A DNA stretch of 64,000 nt from Bisporella sp. PMI_857 (taxonomy: Eukaryota; Ascomycota; Leotiomycetes; Helotiales; Helotiaceae): contig JAJSPD010000065.1 of the NCBI GenBank assembly GCA_021307315.1, positions 62,001 through 126,000 on the forward strand. Direction: 5' to 3'. Of this stretch, positions 36,838 through 46,935 are shown one piece after another. Numbering within the stretch: position 1 is the first letter of the stretch; each line of letters starts with the position of its first letter. The position numbers and the translations under genes are program-made. The notes under the pieces were generated by a model. The model did no database searches. It saw only the letters and a list, made by a program, of their open reading frames with translations, and was not told where the DNA came from.

Positions 36838-37854
36838 GAACAGGCGATATCTTAAGTGTATTCTAAACAACACAATGCATCACCATCTCCGGCTCAACAC
36901 CAAAGGCCTTATCTCATGAAAAAGCAACGGCGCCTCCTAAAATATTTGATACATAACCTTCTCCTTACACAAGCCATTTAGCTTAATGACAATATAACAG
37001 TAATTAAGGTCGCGCGTGCTGAATAATAGCGCCACAACACTGGCTCCCAGAGAAGCTGCCTAATCAGTCTACGGCGGCGGTGTTGGTTCGTTCATACAAG
37101 AGTGGTCACGTTTTACAACTAGATAGGATTACCATCACACATATCCACGGCGTTTTCGCTGGTAATAAGTCATCACTGGATTTCCAAGCTACAAGCACCC
37201 AATATATACCCGAGCCATATTGGCTGTTTTGAATTCCTGTGTGCATGCTCAACCGCTTCTACGGCAGCTGCGATGACAACAATCTTTCTGATCCGAAATA
37301 TAGCGTCATCTGGTACATTGTCACAAAGTTCTGTTGACACTATAATCGCTGCACGCATCGAAAGCACATTATATCCTCATTTAAAGCCCACCACTGAACC
37401 TCTACCAACGCACGCAAAAACCAGATGGATAAAACGCTACGCGGCTCGCGGGAGGGAAGGACCCTCGCTTCTGAACGCCACATCATATCGACGCGCTTCC
37501 TATCCTAGGCCTCTCATTCATCCTGATTTACAAATACCTATGATGGATTGTAGGCGCTGGCTGAACCTATCGTACAGCGCCTCTCCGCCCCGCTCCAAGC
37601 CACGAGATATAAGTGGGGCCAAAAGGGGGTAGCGAGGCAGGTGGGGAACCAGTATTGTAACATCGCAGCGCAAAGGTATTATCTACGCTTGGGGGGAGGG
37701 GTTCGTGCATCATTGCCAGACAGCTCAGCAGAGGGGCTATATGAATATGGATTATCAGATTGCGAGAGCGGATATGCCGCGTTCAAGCCTTGATCCCTGA
37801 GGAAAGGCGATGCCTATCTCGCAGTCAATCTTGTTTTACTTGTCTATCCACAGG

Positions 37855-38030
37855 GGGTAGGTAGAAATGCCATCTTGCTTGAAAGCTTCGAGCGAGGCGC
37901 TAAGGCTGATTGGGCGATGATTTACATCATGTCGATTAGTAGAACTTATGGATGCACGGGGAGGTCTAGAAGAGAAATGTGGAGATTGGAGATTGGAGAT
38001 TCGGGATTGGCAGTCACGGCCGCGACGAGG
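37855..38030 (+). repeat. Diverged direct repeat, copy 2
   Basis: This is the partner of 35005-35175. It shares GTAGAAATGCC, CTTGCTTGAAA, GCGAGGCGCTAAG-like and GGATGCACGGGGAGG-like blocks in the same order and orientation. It ends in the GGAGATT tandem repeat at 37981-38001. Confidence 0.45.
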
Positions 38031-39235
38031 GAATGAGGCTCCTGGTTGGCAAGATAAAAGATGCAGAGCTGGGAGAAGAGAGCTGAAATCGCGAATGTAA
38101 AAAAAGGTGGGGCGTGATCGTAGAAAACGTGTAAGGGGGAAAAAGTGGTACGATTAGGAAGAACAAAGCAAGCGAAAACCGCTATACTTGCTATTTTTTC
38201 TATGATCTGTAGCAGCAGCGAGATGAGATTGATCCGGTTTCGGGCTGGGAGAGAGGGAGAAAAGATGACCCGTCGTTCTCTAGCGGGATGCTTGCCTCCT
38301 GGTTGGGCCATACACCGCAATGCTGCATAAACAGATATTTTGGGCTGCGAGGATGAGAGGAATGGCTGCACCGTGCTATTCTATTGGTAGGTCCGGATGG
38401 AACCATGGGTAGATCTAAATTGCGGTGAGGGGGAGGTGGGTATATATGTAAGGCCTGATGGATTTGGGGTCACTATTCAGGTTTCAAGTCTTACAGCTTG
38501 GGGGTTCGATATTTGATATAGGAAGCAAAAAGCATTGCTGTGCATTTGGGAAAGGTCTCTGTTTTAAATGGTGATGCAGTCTACCTGTGGTATAGACTTA
38601 TCTAGGCCAGGTATTGCAGGCAGGTCAATGACTCGATGTTAATGTATCAAAGAATATTAACAGAATATACTTATCAGCCACAATGAGTGCACGTTCTTCA
38701 GAGATCTAGAACATGACTAATCTTTATGTGATGCATTCCCGATCTGCGAAACAGGGCAGACTGTAAGGATGGTAAGGCAACTGACGTGTCATAAGACAAG
38801 CATATAGCTAGGTTGCAGAAGTGTGTGCATTAGTGCAAAAACCCTCCGCTCTAGCAAGGCATAGGAGAACTTCAAGCCTCTTTGTTGTGGATTCATGCAG
38901 CCATAGGAATATTCACAGCCTTGGCATGGGGAGTCAGCTTGAAGTTTTTAATATAATGTAGAAGACGCAGATTTTAGTAAAGGCAGCAGGATCATCAAAA
39001 TGGGACTAAAGACTATAGATTACGAAATGCACTAGTAGCGGCTAAGCGCACCATGTCGCACTTGCAGAAAAATTAATTATCATGCTAATATGTTAGGAGT
39101 ATGACTTAGCTATAGAGTTTGTTAAAGCAAGGTGCAAGCCGCATACATCAATAGGAAACGAATCACGCTACAGACCATACACAAAATGATAGATGATCTC
39201 GATCCAAAACTACTGATTGGTTTTCAGCTATCACA

Positions 39236-39520
39236 CTATAGGGCAGATAGTCGAATTCCTGTGCCGGTAGTCAGGGGTATGGAATGAGGATATTGACATT
39301 GCCGCGAAGGCTTGGGTGGCGCTGAAGGCGAGGCTTTAAAAGACGGCCTGACCGACATTTTACGTCCAGCCATCGCTGCATGTCGTCGCCGTTTCGATCG
39401 TGCATACTTCAGCAACCGTTCACTAGAGCCATTTTCACGAAGTAGGTAATAGGTAGCCATAACATCATTTAAAAGGCAGTCATGGAGGAAACGAAGACGA
39501 AAATGTCCGATCGGATAACT
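39236..39520 (-). pseudogene. Fragment resembling the UBA region of a MARK/Kin1-type kinase
   Basis: The minus-strand reading LLNDVMATYYLLRENGSSER closely resembles the UBA-like segment that follows the kinase domain in MARK/Kin1 family kinases (pattern D/E-V-M-A-T-Y-x-L-L). It is followed by a basic stretch (YARSKRRRHAAMAG) and a Ser/Pro-rich part, then stops. No kinase domain is visible upstream. I take it as a relic fragment, but chance resemblance is possible. Confidence 0.3.
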
Positions 39521-42155
39521 ACACCGGATTCAGGGGAGTCTTGTCAAACTTCAAATGCAAGATCTTCAGCAACCTGCATCATCTGGTATCGATCGTGCAC
39601 AAAATAAAATAAAAAGTAAATAGACAGGACCAGGGAAAGCTGAAAGCGAAATGTGAGCATGTTCAAATAAAGTGTGGTCTTCCCTTGCTTCTTCAACTAA
39701 AAGGTGGCGGCGGCAAGAGCACGGATGAGGAAATGATACCCCGCTTCAGGGTGCCATCGAATATCTTCAGAAGAAAAGCTTGGAAGCTTGGCATCACAGT
39801 TTGATGTTGGAATGTTTTGTGTGATTCTGGCATCTAGACGAATCGCGGGCTGGAGCGCAGCTTGCACGGTTGATGGCGACGATTTGTACAACAAGAAAAC
39901 CCTTGTAGGCGGAAGCACCGACGTCAAACAAACTACTTCCATCGACCTTCCTCAGCTTGGCGAAAGCACAAACTAACACGCCGACAAAACCACATGGTCG
40001 GCAGGGGCGGCAATATAATATACTTCCCGTATGCTGCAGCGAGCCACCCATCTACAGCTGACGAACTCGAGACATGATAGAGACTACCAACTGAGGCTGG
40101 GTAATACAAGATCTACTAAGATCATATCTGACGTGGATTCTGTAGCATGCATTGTACAGCTCATCCTGTAAAAAGATGCCGTGTCTACCACCCGAGAGAG
40201 CGGCCCGAGACACAAGATCCGGGTCGTGGTCTAGGAATTGGGAGGCTTGGCCTGTATTACCTATCGGTATAGGAAAGGTCACCGACGTAGATCCGGGAAG
40301 GGTGATGAAATGTTTCGAATCATGGGACGGCACAAGGATCAGGCGCTCATTGTGAAGACGAAAAATAAAAAATGACTGCAGAATGTATGCCGCAGCAGGC
40401 GTGCACTAGGGGGCACCGAGAATCCAGATATGGCTTGGCAATGAGCTTGCTATGTGATATTCAGCATCCACTGACAAAATTATGATTCAACTTAAGCTGA
40501 AAATATCGCTGGTGTCAAATGCTATGTTGCTGCGCTATACACAAATAATATCGACGGAGCCATCTCCGTGAAATGGAAGTTGACTAGAATCAACAATCAT
40601 ATGAGGTGAAGAGAGATGCCAAACCTCAGTCCAGAATGGAATATTGCTGCCTAGAAATCTAAATATTTAAGAGGTTCCGGCAGCGCTGTAGATAGATGCT
40701 GGTGCGACAGAAGAATTGGATATCCATAAATGGCAATTTGAGATTTGTCCGTGTCACTGAAACGACGCAAGTGTTGCTGTTCATGCGCGACTAGTCGATT
40801 CGAGTGATGAGAGAATGCTACCGCATAGCACCAACGGATTTGATTTACCAACCACTCCAAGCCTGGGGACAGCCACACACCGGCTGAGCCAAAACTAGTT
40901 TATGTTTAATGTCCAACGAGCAATTAATTTGGACACACAGAATCCAACGCGAGCATAAATGGATTAAGGTTGGGTTGCCGCCACAGCCATCGATTTAAAT
41001 CCATTGCCGCGAATACGCCCACCGCTGACTGTTGGGATGTTGGCAAGATCTTTGCTATCATTGCACAACTCGGTTGATGCGCCTTGAACTGGTAACAGTT
41101 ACACGGCGTTTAGACGCCATGACCGATCGTGAACGGCCATAATTAGGTTTCCGTCTTGATTGGCCCAACCAGCTGGCTTTGGGACGAATATGGCACGCTG
41201 ATTGGCTGTTGGTCAAGTTATGAGAACTTTATGCGACCCAGCACAATGGTACCGGATGGCGCAGTAATTGGAGGAGAGTGGATATAGTAACCAAGCGCGC
41301 TGCAGATGTTCTGCTCCCGCTAGGATAAGTGACCGCTTACTATAGAATAAGGTCCAAATTGGTTTAGGACAAAAAGACTTAAGGGCCTGAATGGCTTCGA
41401 CAGGCTGGCAAAGTAGATAAAGGATGCGAAGGAGGTAGAACAAGAACCGATCCATCCGAAGAGAGCTAAAGCAATGTTGTGGCTTGGAGTGCTCCTGAAG
41501 GCACAATTAATCACGCGTCATTGGTTCGACTACCAGGCAAGGATTGTATGCATCCCAGGGGGTGCGAATAGAAATTTATAGTCAAGGATCTGCGGCCCAG
41601 AGTCAATCGGGATAGTTGTGCCTTTTTGTATTTGTTTTCTTGTTGAGATCTTTCAAGACATGCCGACCGATGTCTCTCATACCACTCTCATGCACCCGCG
41701 AACCGTCCCGACTAACTCGCTGAACCTCAACAGCTGAGAAGTTATCGCGGCCGATTTATCAGCATCAGGATTTCAAAAGTGAATCGCCTTGGTTGAAATG
41801 ATCATCTTTGTACATGTTCGTGAAGAACAGTACTTAATCGCTCCCGGCAATCTGGTAACTGGTGGAGTAGGAGCCTTGCGCACCGCACACAGCCTTTTCT
41901 AGTTGGTTCGGACCTTTGATCAAATGTGATAGAATGTCCTGATACAGCTCCATCGTTGTTGGTGGTAGAAATAGCCACCGTGCCATATAAACACTCTACA
42001 CCTACTTCATCTCCCCGGTATATCCATCGTCAACCTCTTAGTTTATCCTTCCACATTCGGTCTTTTAACATCATCAAAAAGCACACCTCTAAACTGCCTC
42101 GTACCATATCTCATCAAGAACACTCTAGGCTGTAGCTCTGATTACAGAGCAAGAC

Positions 42156-43346
42156 TTGTACCCTACTAACATGCAGCTTGCCTGTGAAGGGGTACCGAAG
42201 ATGAGCATAACAATCATGTTGCAAAACCCAGCGAGTCCCGTTGAGGAAGATAGCATCGACAGAGTGAGCAGCGACCTCAAGAAAGAGGAAGAGGGTGATT
42301 CTACTCTTGGGGTTGTTACTGATCAAACCAACAAGATGAACATCTCCACGTTGTTGAATCCCGCTGCCGATGCACAAAGAATGATGGCGTTGACTGCTCC
42401 ATGGGAGCCAGTCTTAGCTTATCGCTTGCCTCCAATGAAGATGGAGCCTATAGACCAGCTTGATGAATGGCCAAACAATGCTCATTCGTCAAATGCAAGT
42501 CACGACCAAATGGATCGGTTCATCGCATGGAAAAATGGTCACCTTAGCTATGATGATATTCATCACAGCTACCATCACCACCGTCATTCAAATCGAAGCA
42601 CCAGAAGACATCGTCACGGGCAAATGTGCTCAGTCTCACCACGCGTACTGCCACTCCCTTCATATCATTCACCCCCTCCTCTCCGTGAGCAATGCCGATC
42701 CTCAAGCCACAGATGGGGAACGCCCTCCTACCGTAATTCTGAGCATAACCCTTGGTACCGGACCCGAGTGGACGAGTACAATTCTCGTGCAGATTTTGAT
42801 ATCCCAGAGCAGCCGCACAAACGCTCCAAAGGGATGGCTCACTCAAACAAAGCATATACCCGGGAGCAGGTAGACTTCATTCGGTATTTCAAAGAAGATT
42901 GCCACGTTTCCTTTGGTAATCTAGGCCCAATGTTCATGAAAAAGTTCCCCGACACCCTGCGTGACTCTGATCAGTGTTTCTCGTCACGCTATTACCGAGC
43001 CAACATTGTGCCCCGTCGAGATCAAGATGGCCGGCCGGTGTTCGATGACAAGGGAAAAGTGACCTGGGATATGGTCAAAGTCCGCTCGCGGTCAACTCCT
43101 GAAGGGAAGGAGCTATCAATCCCTTACACGTTGGTGGATATGTATCCCTGGAGGGCAGTAAAGTATGACTGGGTGTCGGAAGAGCATAAGAAAGTTGCTC
43201 GTCTCATCTTGCAAGGAATAGATCCAACAGATCCATCAGGCAGTGAGTTCGTGATCAGGGCCGGTTGTTCTGTGCTAACTAGTATCGTAGAGAAAGAAGC
43301 ATGGCGGCGACTCATTCGCGAGTGTGAGGATATGCACTTGCTGTGA
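42156..43346 (+). CDS. Conserved fungal protein of unknown function, C-terminal domain rich in aromatic and charged residues
   Basis: The frame is open for 396 codons, but I believe it holds a 48-nt intron at 43243-43290 (GTGAGT...GCTAACT...TCGTAG). Its removal keeps the frame and joins DPSG to KKEAWRRLIRE, giving 380 aa. The N-terminal half is low-complexity (His-rich near HHSYHHHRHSNRSTRRHRH, Pro/Ser-rich). The C-terminal ~150 residues look folded: YTREQVDFIRYFKEDCHVSF, FMKKFPDTLRDSDQCFSSRY, then SIPYTLVDMYPWRAVKYDWV. The YTREQVDFIRYFKED start suggests a Myb/SANT-like helix bundle used in several fungal nuclear proteins, which is inference. Start choice is between 42156 and the Met at 42171. 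I cannot name a function. Confidence 0.75.
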   Translation: MYPTNMQLACEGVPKMSITIMLQNPASPVEEDSIDRVSSDLKKEEEGDSTLGVVTDQTNKMNISTLLNPAADAQRMMALTAPWEPVLAYRLPPMKMEPIDQLDEWPNNAHSSNASHDQMDRFIAWKNGHLSYDDIHHSYHHHRHSNRSTRRHRHGQMCSVSPRVLPLPSYHSPPPLREQCRSSSHRWGTPSYRNSEHNPWYRTRVDEYNSRADFDIPEQPHKRSKGMAHSNKAYTREQVDFIRYFKEDCHVSFGNLGPMFMKKFPDTLRDSDQCFSSRYYRANIVPRRDQDGRPVFDDKGKVTWDMVKVRSRSTPEGKELSIPYTLVDMYPWRAVKYDWVSEEHKKVARLILQGIDPTDPSGSEFVIRAGCSVLTSIVEKEAWRRLIRECEDMHLL

Positions 43347-43760
43347 AGGTGTTAAGCTAGTTTCGATGCTTGCCTGGCAGATTCGCGATGGCTATGATGC
43401 TGGGGGAGGCGGCAACGCATAGGACACTACGTTGATGGCATTGAGGAATGAATGATACCCAAGTACATGTTTTGGCTTGGTAGCTTGAGCATTTTCTAGG
43501 ATGGTTGCTAAATACTGGTCTGTTTTTGTAATGGCAAAGAAATAGGATTGTGCAGATTTATTTTTCTGTCTCACGTATAGATCACGTTGAAGTAATCTAG
43601 ATTTATCAAATGTCAACCACACGATATTCAACATACATGTTCTATACTACCTCAAGTCAACTATGAAGTGGTAGAAGGACTAACCTAGTTCTCCATAACC
43701 TCACTTCGACAATTAGTTGGGAGCGGAGCTGTACCAAGAAGCATTCTAGAACGCGTTATC
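43347..43760. other. Intergenic region between convergent genes
   Basis: 414 bp between the 3' ends of the gene at 42156 and iwr1. I see no gene or repeat. Confidence 0.6.
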
Positions 43761-45168
43761 CTATTCACCATCAGAGTCTTTCTCACCATCGACGATACTC
43801 TTTCTCCAACGCTTCGTCCATGGGTATCGCATGTCATCACCACCACCATCACTGTAGGCTGCGTCATCATCCTCCCCGTCTAGATCTTTCCGATAAAAAT
43901 AGTGTGCATTACGATCAAATTCATCATCAGAGTCCACTTCATCGTCGGGGTAATCAGCAGAGTAGTGATTTTCGGCTAAAAGATGTTAGTCGATAAACAC
44001 TCAAAAAATCAAGCTGAACCAGCTAACCATTTTCATCTTCTTCAATATCTTCCTCCTCTTCATCTTCCTCCGCTTGTTCGTTATAGAACTCATCGATATC
44101 GGGTTGTGAGTCGAGAACCAACAGGCCATAATTAGCCTCAACATCAGTTACCAATTCATTAGCAGGCATACGGATATACGTGTCGATAACGTATTCAGAA
44201 TCATCATCCATGTCGACATCCATGATTTGATTGTCATCATGGGTAGTCAGAGATTCTGATAGCTGGGCTTTCTCTGGGTGTCTCTCATGGTATCTGAGCG
44301 CTGGCTTCTTTGGTTTGAATCTGGAGGCTTTAGCTTGAGCAGCTTCCGATTGAGCTAGACTACGCCCGATTTCTTGCAAGGTGAACGCTTGCATCTCCTC
44401 CGCAAGCTTCTCGGAGTTGACATCCCACGGCGTTAGTGCGCCGGAAGGTAAGCGGACATTCCTACTGGGCAAGGAGGAGAACTGAGAGGTCTGCTTGGTC
44501 ACCGGCTTGAGCCCTGTTCTGGCAGCTTGACCGGGCTTCTTCAGTGGACGTGGTGGCTCATCCGCGTGCACTACTGGCCGTGCAAGACTACCAGAGGGCG
44601 GAGTTGAGGAACCCGAAGACTTGGGACATTTGATAGCCCGCCGCTCACTGAAGACTAGGAGTCGCTTTGGAGCATTTCCATTTGCAGAGCCTGATTGATT
44701 TATGTTTGCGGCGCTCCGTGAGATGTGAAAACGTCTCAGCTCCGTTCTAGAATCTACGGCATGCGGGCTGTTTGTTGGTGTTTCCTGTGAAGCGAAACCC
44801 ATTGGTCGTTGAGAGACACCATTATGACCTTCATCACTCGCGCCCCCTGTTTTTCTAGAGTGGATGGTTTCTGGCTGTGACGCGATTGAAGGGGCACTTC
44901 CAACTCGAGACAGCTGCTTGATGCGTCGAACTGCGGTGGGAAGTGAGATTTGTTGGGAGTCGTGGGTTGCAAGCTGTCTGGAAAAGACGAAGTCAGTCGC
45001 TCGTCTCTGCCGCTTGCCGGTTGATTCCTGAACACCTAGGACATATCAATCAGCTGAATTGCATCAAGGCATTCATGTTGCCGAGTGATTGGAAGAGTTA
45101 CGAAGAAATTCGACTGGTTCGTCGGTCCTCTTCCGCTTGATGTGCACAGTGACAGGAGGGACCGACAT
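43761..45168 (-). CDS. iwr1: RNA polymerase II nuclear import factor Iwr1
   Basis: Three exons: 45168-45102, 45035-44028 and 43975-43761, in frame for 429 aa. The N terminus MSVPPVTVHIKRKRTDEPVE plus FLRVQESTGKRQRR after splicing is the Iwr1 signature and contains the basic bipartite import signal. The acidic C-terminal part ENHYSADYPDDEVDSDDEFD, with the preceding Y-I-R-M-P and GLLVLDSQPDIDEFY segments, is the second conserved block. Iwr1 binds assembled RNA polymerase II in the cytoplasm and directs it to the nucleus. The central ~200 residues are Ser/Pro-rich and poorly conserved. The last intron uses a less usual donor (GTTAGC). It is divergent from the glycogen-binding-domain gene, 1.77 kb away. 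Confidence 0.9.
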
Positions 45169-46935
45169 AATGTATTGTCGAACTGGGCAAGAATGCTCAG
45201 TGCTGTGAGATGTATGGTGGGCAGTTCTGCAATTGCTGGCGCGGGCAGAATGATTACCGTGGGAGAGCGGAAGGGAGATATTGAGGTGGAAAGTTGAAGT
45301 AGAAGAGGAGGGCAGGGGAGCTACTTCTAGTAGTAGCAGCTTGAACCTGCACGTCCGAAACTAAAAATTATATTTAAGCCTGAGAAATCAGGTGTATAAA
45401 ATTTAATATGATGCGATGCTGACTAAGCGATCCGATAACGATAAGGGATGTTATCTCTCGCCAATTGTTGGTTAGCTTCATCCCGTAATGAGGATACTTT
45501 TTTGTATATACATTATTGTTTAGATATATATCGTATCCTGTTGACCATTATGTGTACATGAATTATTACATCCATACGTCACCGCATCATCAATATTCCG
45601 CTGGCTCAGCAGGAGCTCTTCTCCGGATGATATGATGGCCCTTTACGTGCTTTATGGTGACTAGTTCGTGTGGCTTGGGCTGCCGGATCTTCCCTCGTAG
45701 TAGTAAAGAAGTAAAGTGTGGCTAGTGGCTAAAAGTGGATGCAATCCTACATGCTGATTGGTGATAGAGCTCAGACTGGCTTTTCTTCCCCGCGGCGGGA
45801 ACACACGGGGATGTGCTTAATGGCCCTTTTCAACATAACGCCATATAAAATTAATAATCCCTGATGACATATGACGATGAGGGGAAAACCTGGTTGCATT
45901 GCGTAAAGATTAAAAGATACACACACACTCTCTCTCACACATACACCTGCAAGGCAAAACCTAGGCTGTTGCACGTGCTTGCTTCCCCCTGCTGAGATAA
46001 TAATCCTTTTCCTAAAACCTCTTTTCGTTACTCAATGCTCTCTTGCTGGTGAATCATTATACAACTATCATCCTCCTTATCTTCATCGCCATCTTCATCC
46101 CTCAACCTCATCTTTCGTCCTCCTCCCCGTCAACTACAACCCACCCGCGGGATTTCCTGTACCTCTCTCTCTCTGTCTGTCTCTAATGAAGCGTCGTCAT
46201 CGATGCGATATCTGATTCGACAATTGAATTCCGATCCTCTATCCCGAAGCCCAAGCCCCCAACCACCATTAATTAGACTTAACGCTACAGCACAGTACTT
46301 ATCACAGCTTTTGATCCAGGCCGGCCTTGTTTCTGTACCGCAAGGATTACAGCCTCGTCAGCCGTGCCGCTTCTGAAGCAACCGTAAACCCAGATACCTG
46401 TGCCGGCTCTCGCGCTTGATTCCATTCGTTTGGTTTGGTTTCACCTTGCCAGGATAGAGCATATACGATCTTCCCTCATTGGTGCTCGCCGATGAACTTG
46501 TCACCCAGCTGCCTCGAGCTTCAATTTCAATCTCAATTCGAAGAACTCGGTCCCCCATCACTGCGATTGAAAGCAGTCGTCTGGTCAGCCCGAAGGTAAG
46601 TCGGGGACGAACAAAGGCATACTGAGAAGCGACAGTAATATCTCACGATTTCAGATCTTACAACTGAGCTTACTTCAAGACCATCCTCCCTTGCTTGCCA
46701 ACGCTTTTGTCTGAATCGCCTACCACTTCGCTTCTTCCTGCTCATCTACATTCAGTCAACTAACCGCGAAATAGTGATTCGCGGGTTGCGCTTTCCGCTT
46801 CGGCAACGACTGTTCTTCAGCAATCAATTCCTCGACAACACCAAACACTACTTATTGTGCATTTCCTCCAAAGGTCGAGCCAACCTTGGTTAAACGGAGC
46901 TGGTCAAGGACAAGAACCACCCACCAGCCATCACC
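45169..46935. other. Divergent intergenic region with pyrimidine-rich leader
   Basis: About 1.77 kb between iwr1 (minus) and the gene at 46936 (plus). It contains mixed AC/CT microsatellite sequence near 45919-45955 and a pyrimidine-rich tract at about 46060-46187 (ending CTCTCTCTCTGTCTGTCTC). Such tracts often mark the transcription start region of well-expressed fungal genes, so the plus-strand gene may have a leader of several hundred bases. No gene is seen. Confidence 0.5.
46060..46187 (+). promoter_or_regulatory. CT-rich core-promoter tract, likely for the glycogen-binding-domain gene
   Basis: A long pyrimidine-rich stretch on the plus strand, ending in a CTCTCTCT/GTCTGTCTC repeat, lies about 750 bp upstream of the start at 46936. 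CT boxes of this kind commonly lie just upstream of transcription starts in filamentous fungi. The link to this gene is inference. Confidence 0.35.

Larger units (their letters stand above)
36838..42155. other. Gene-poor region, 5.3 kb
   Basis: I recognise no intact gene. It contains copy 2 of a diverged direct repeat, a GAGATTG microsatellite (37981-38001) and a possible UBA-domain fragment (39236-39520, minus). A minus-strand frame at 40052-40333 has protein-like composition (GRHGIFLQDELYNACYRIHV), but I see no family and no splice-supported extension. The last few hundred bases are the promoter side of the gene at 42156. Confidence 0.5.

Noticed and set aside
37981..38001. GGAGATT tandem repeats as part of a CRISPR-like array
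   Set aside because: Three 7-bp units without spacers form a simple microsatellite, and this is eukaryotic DNA.
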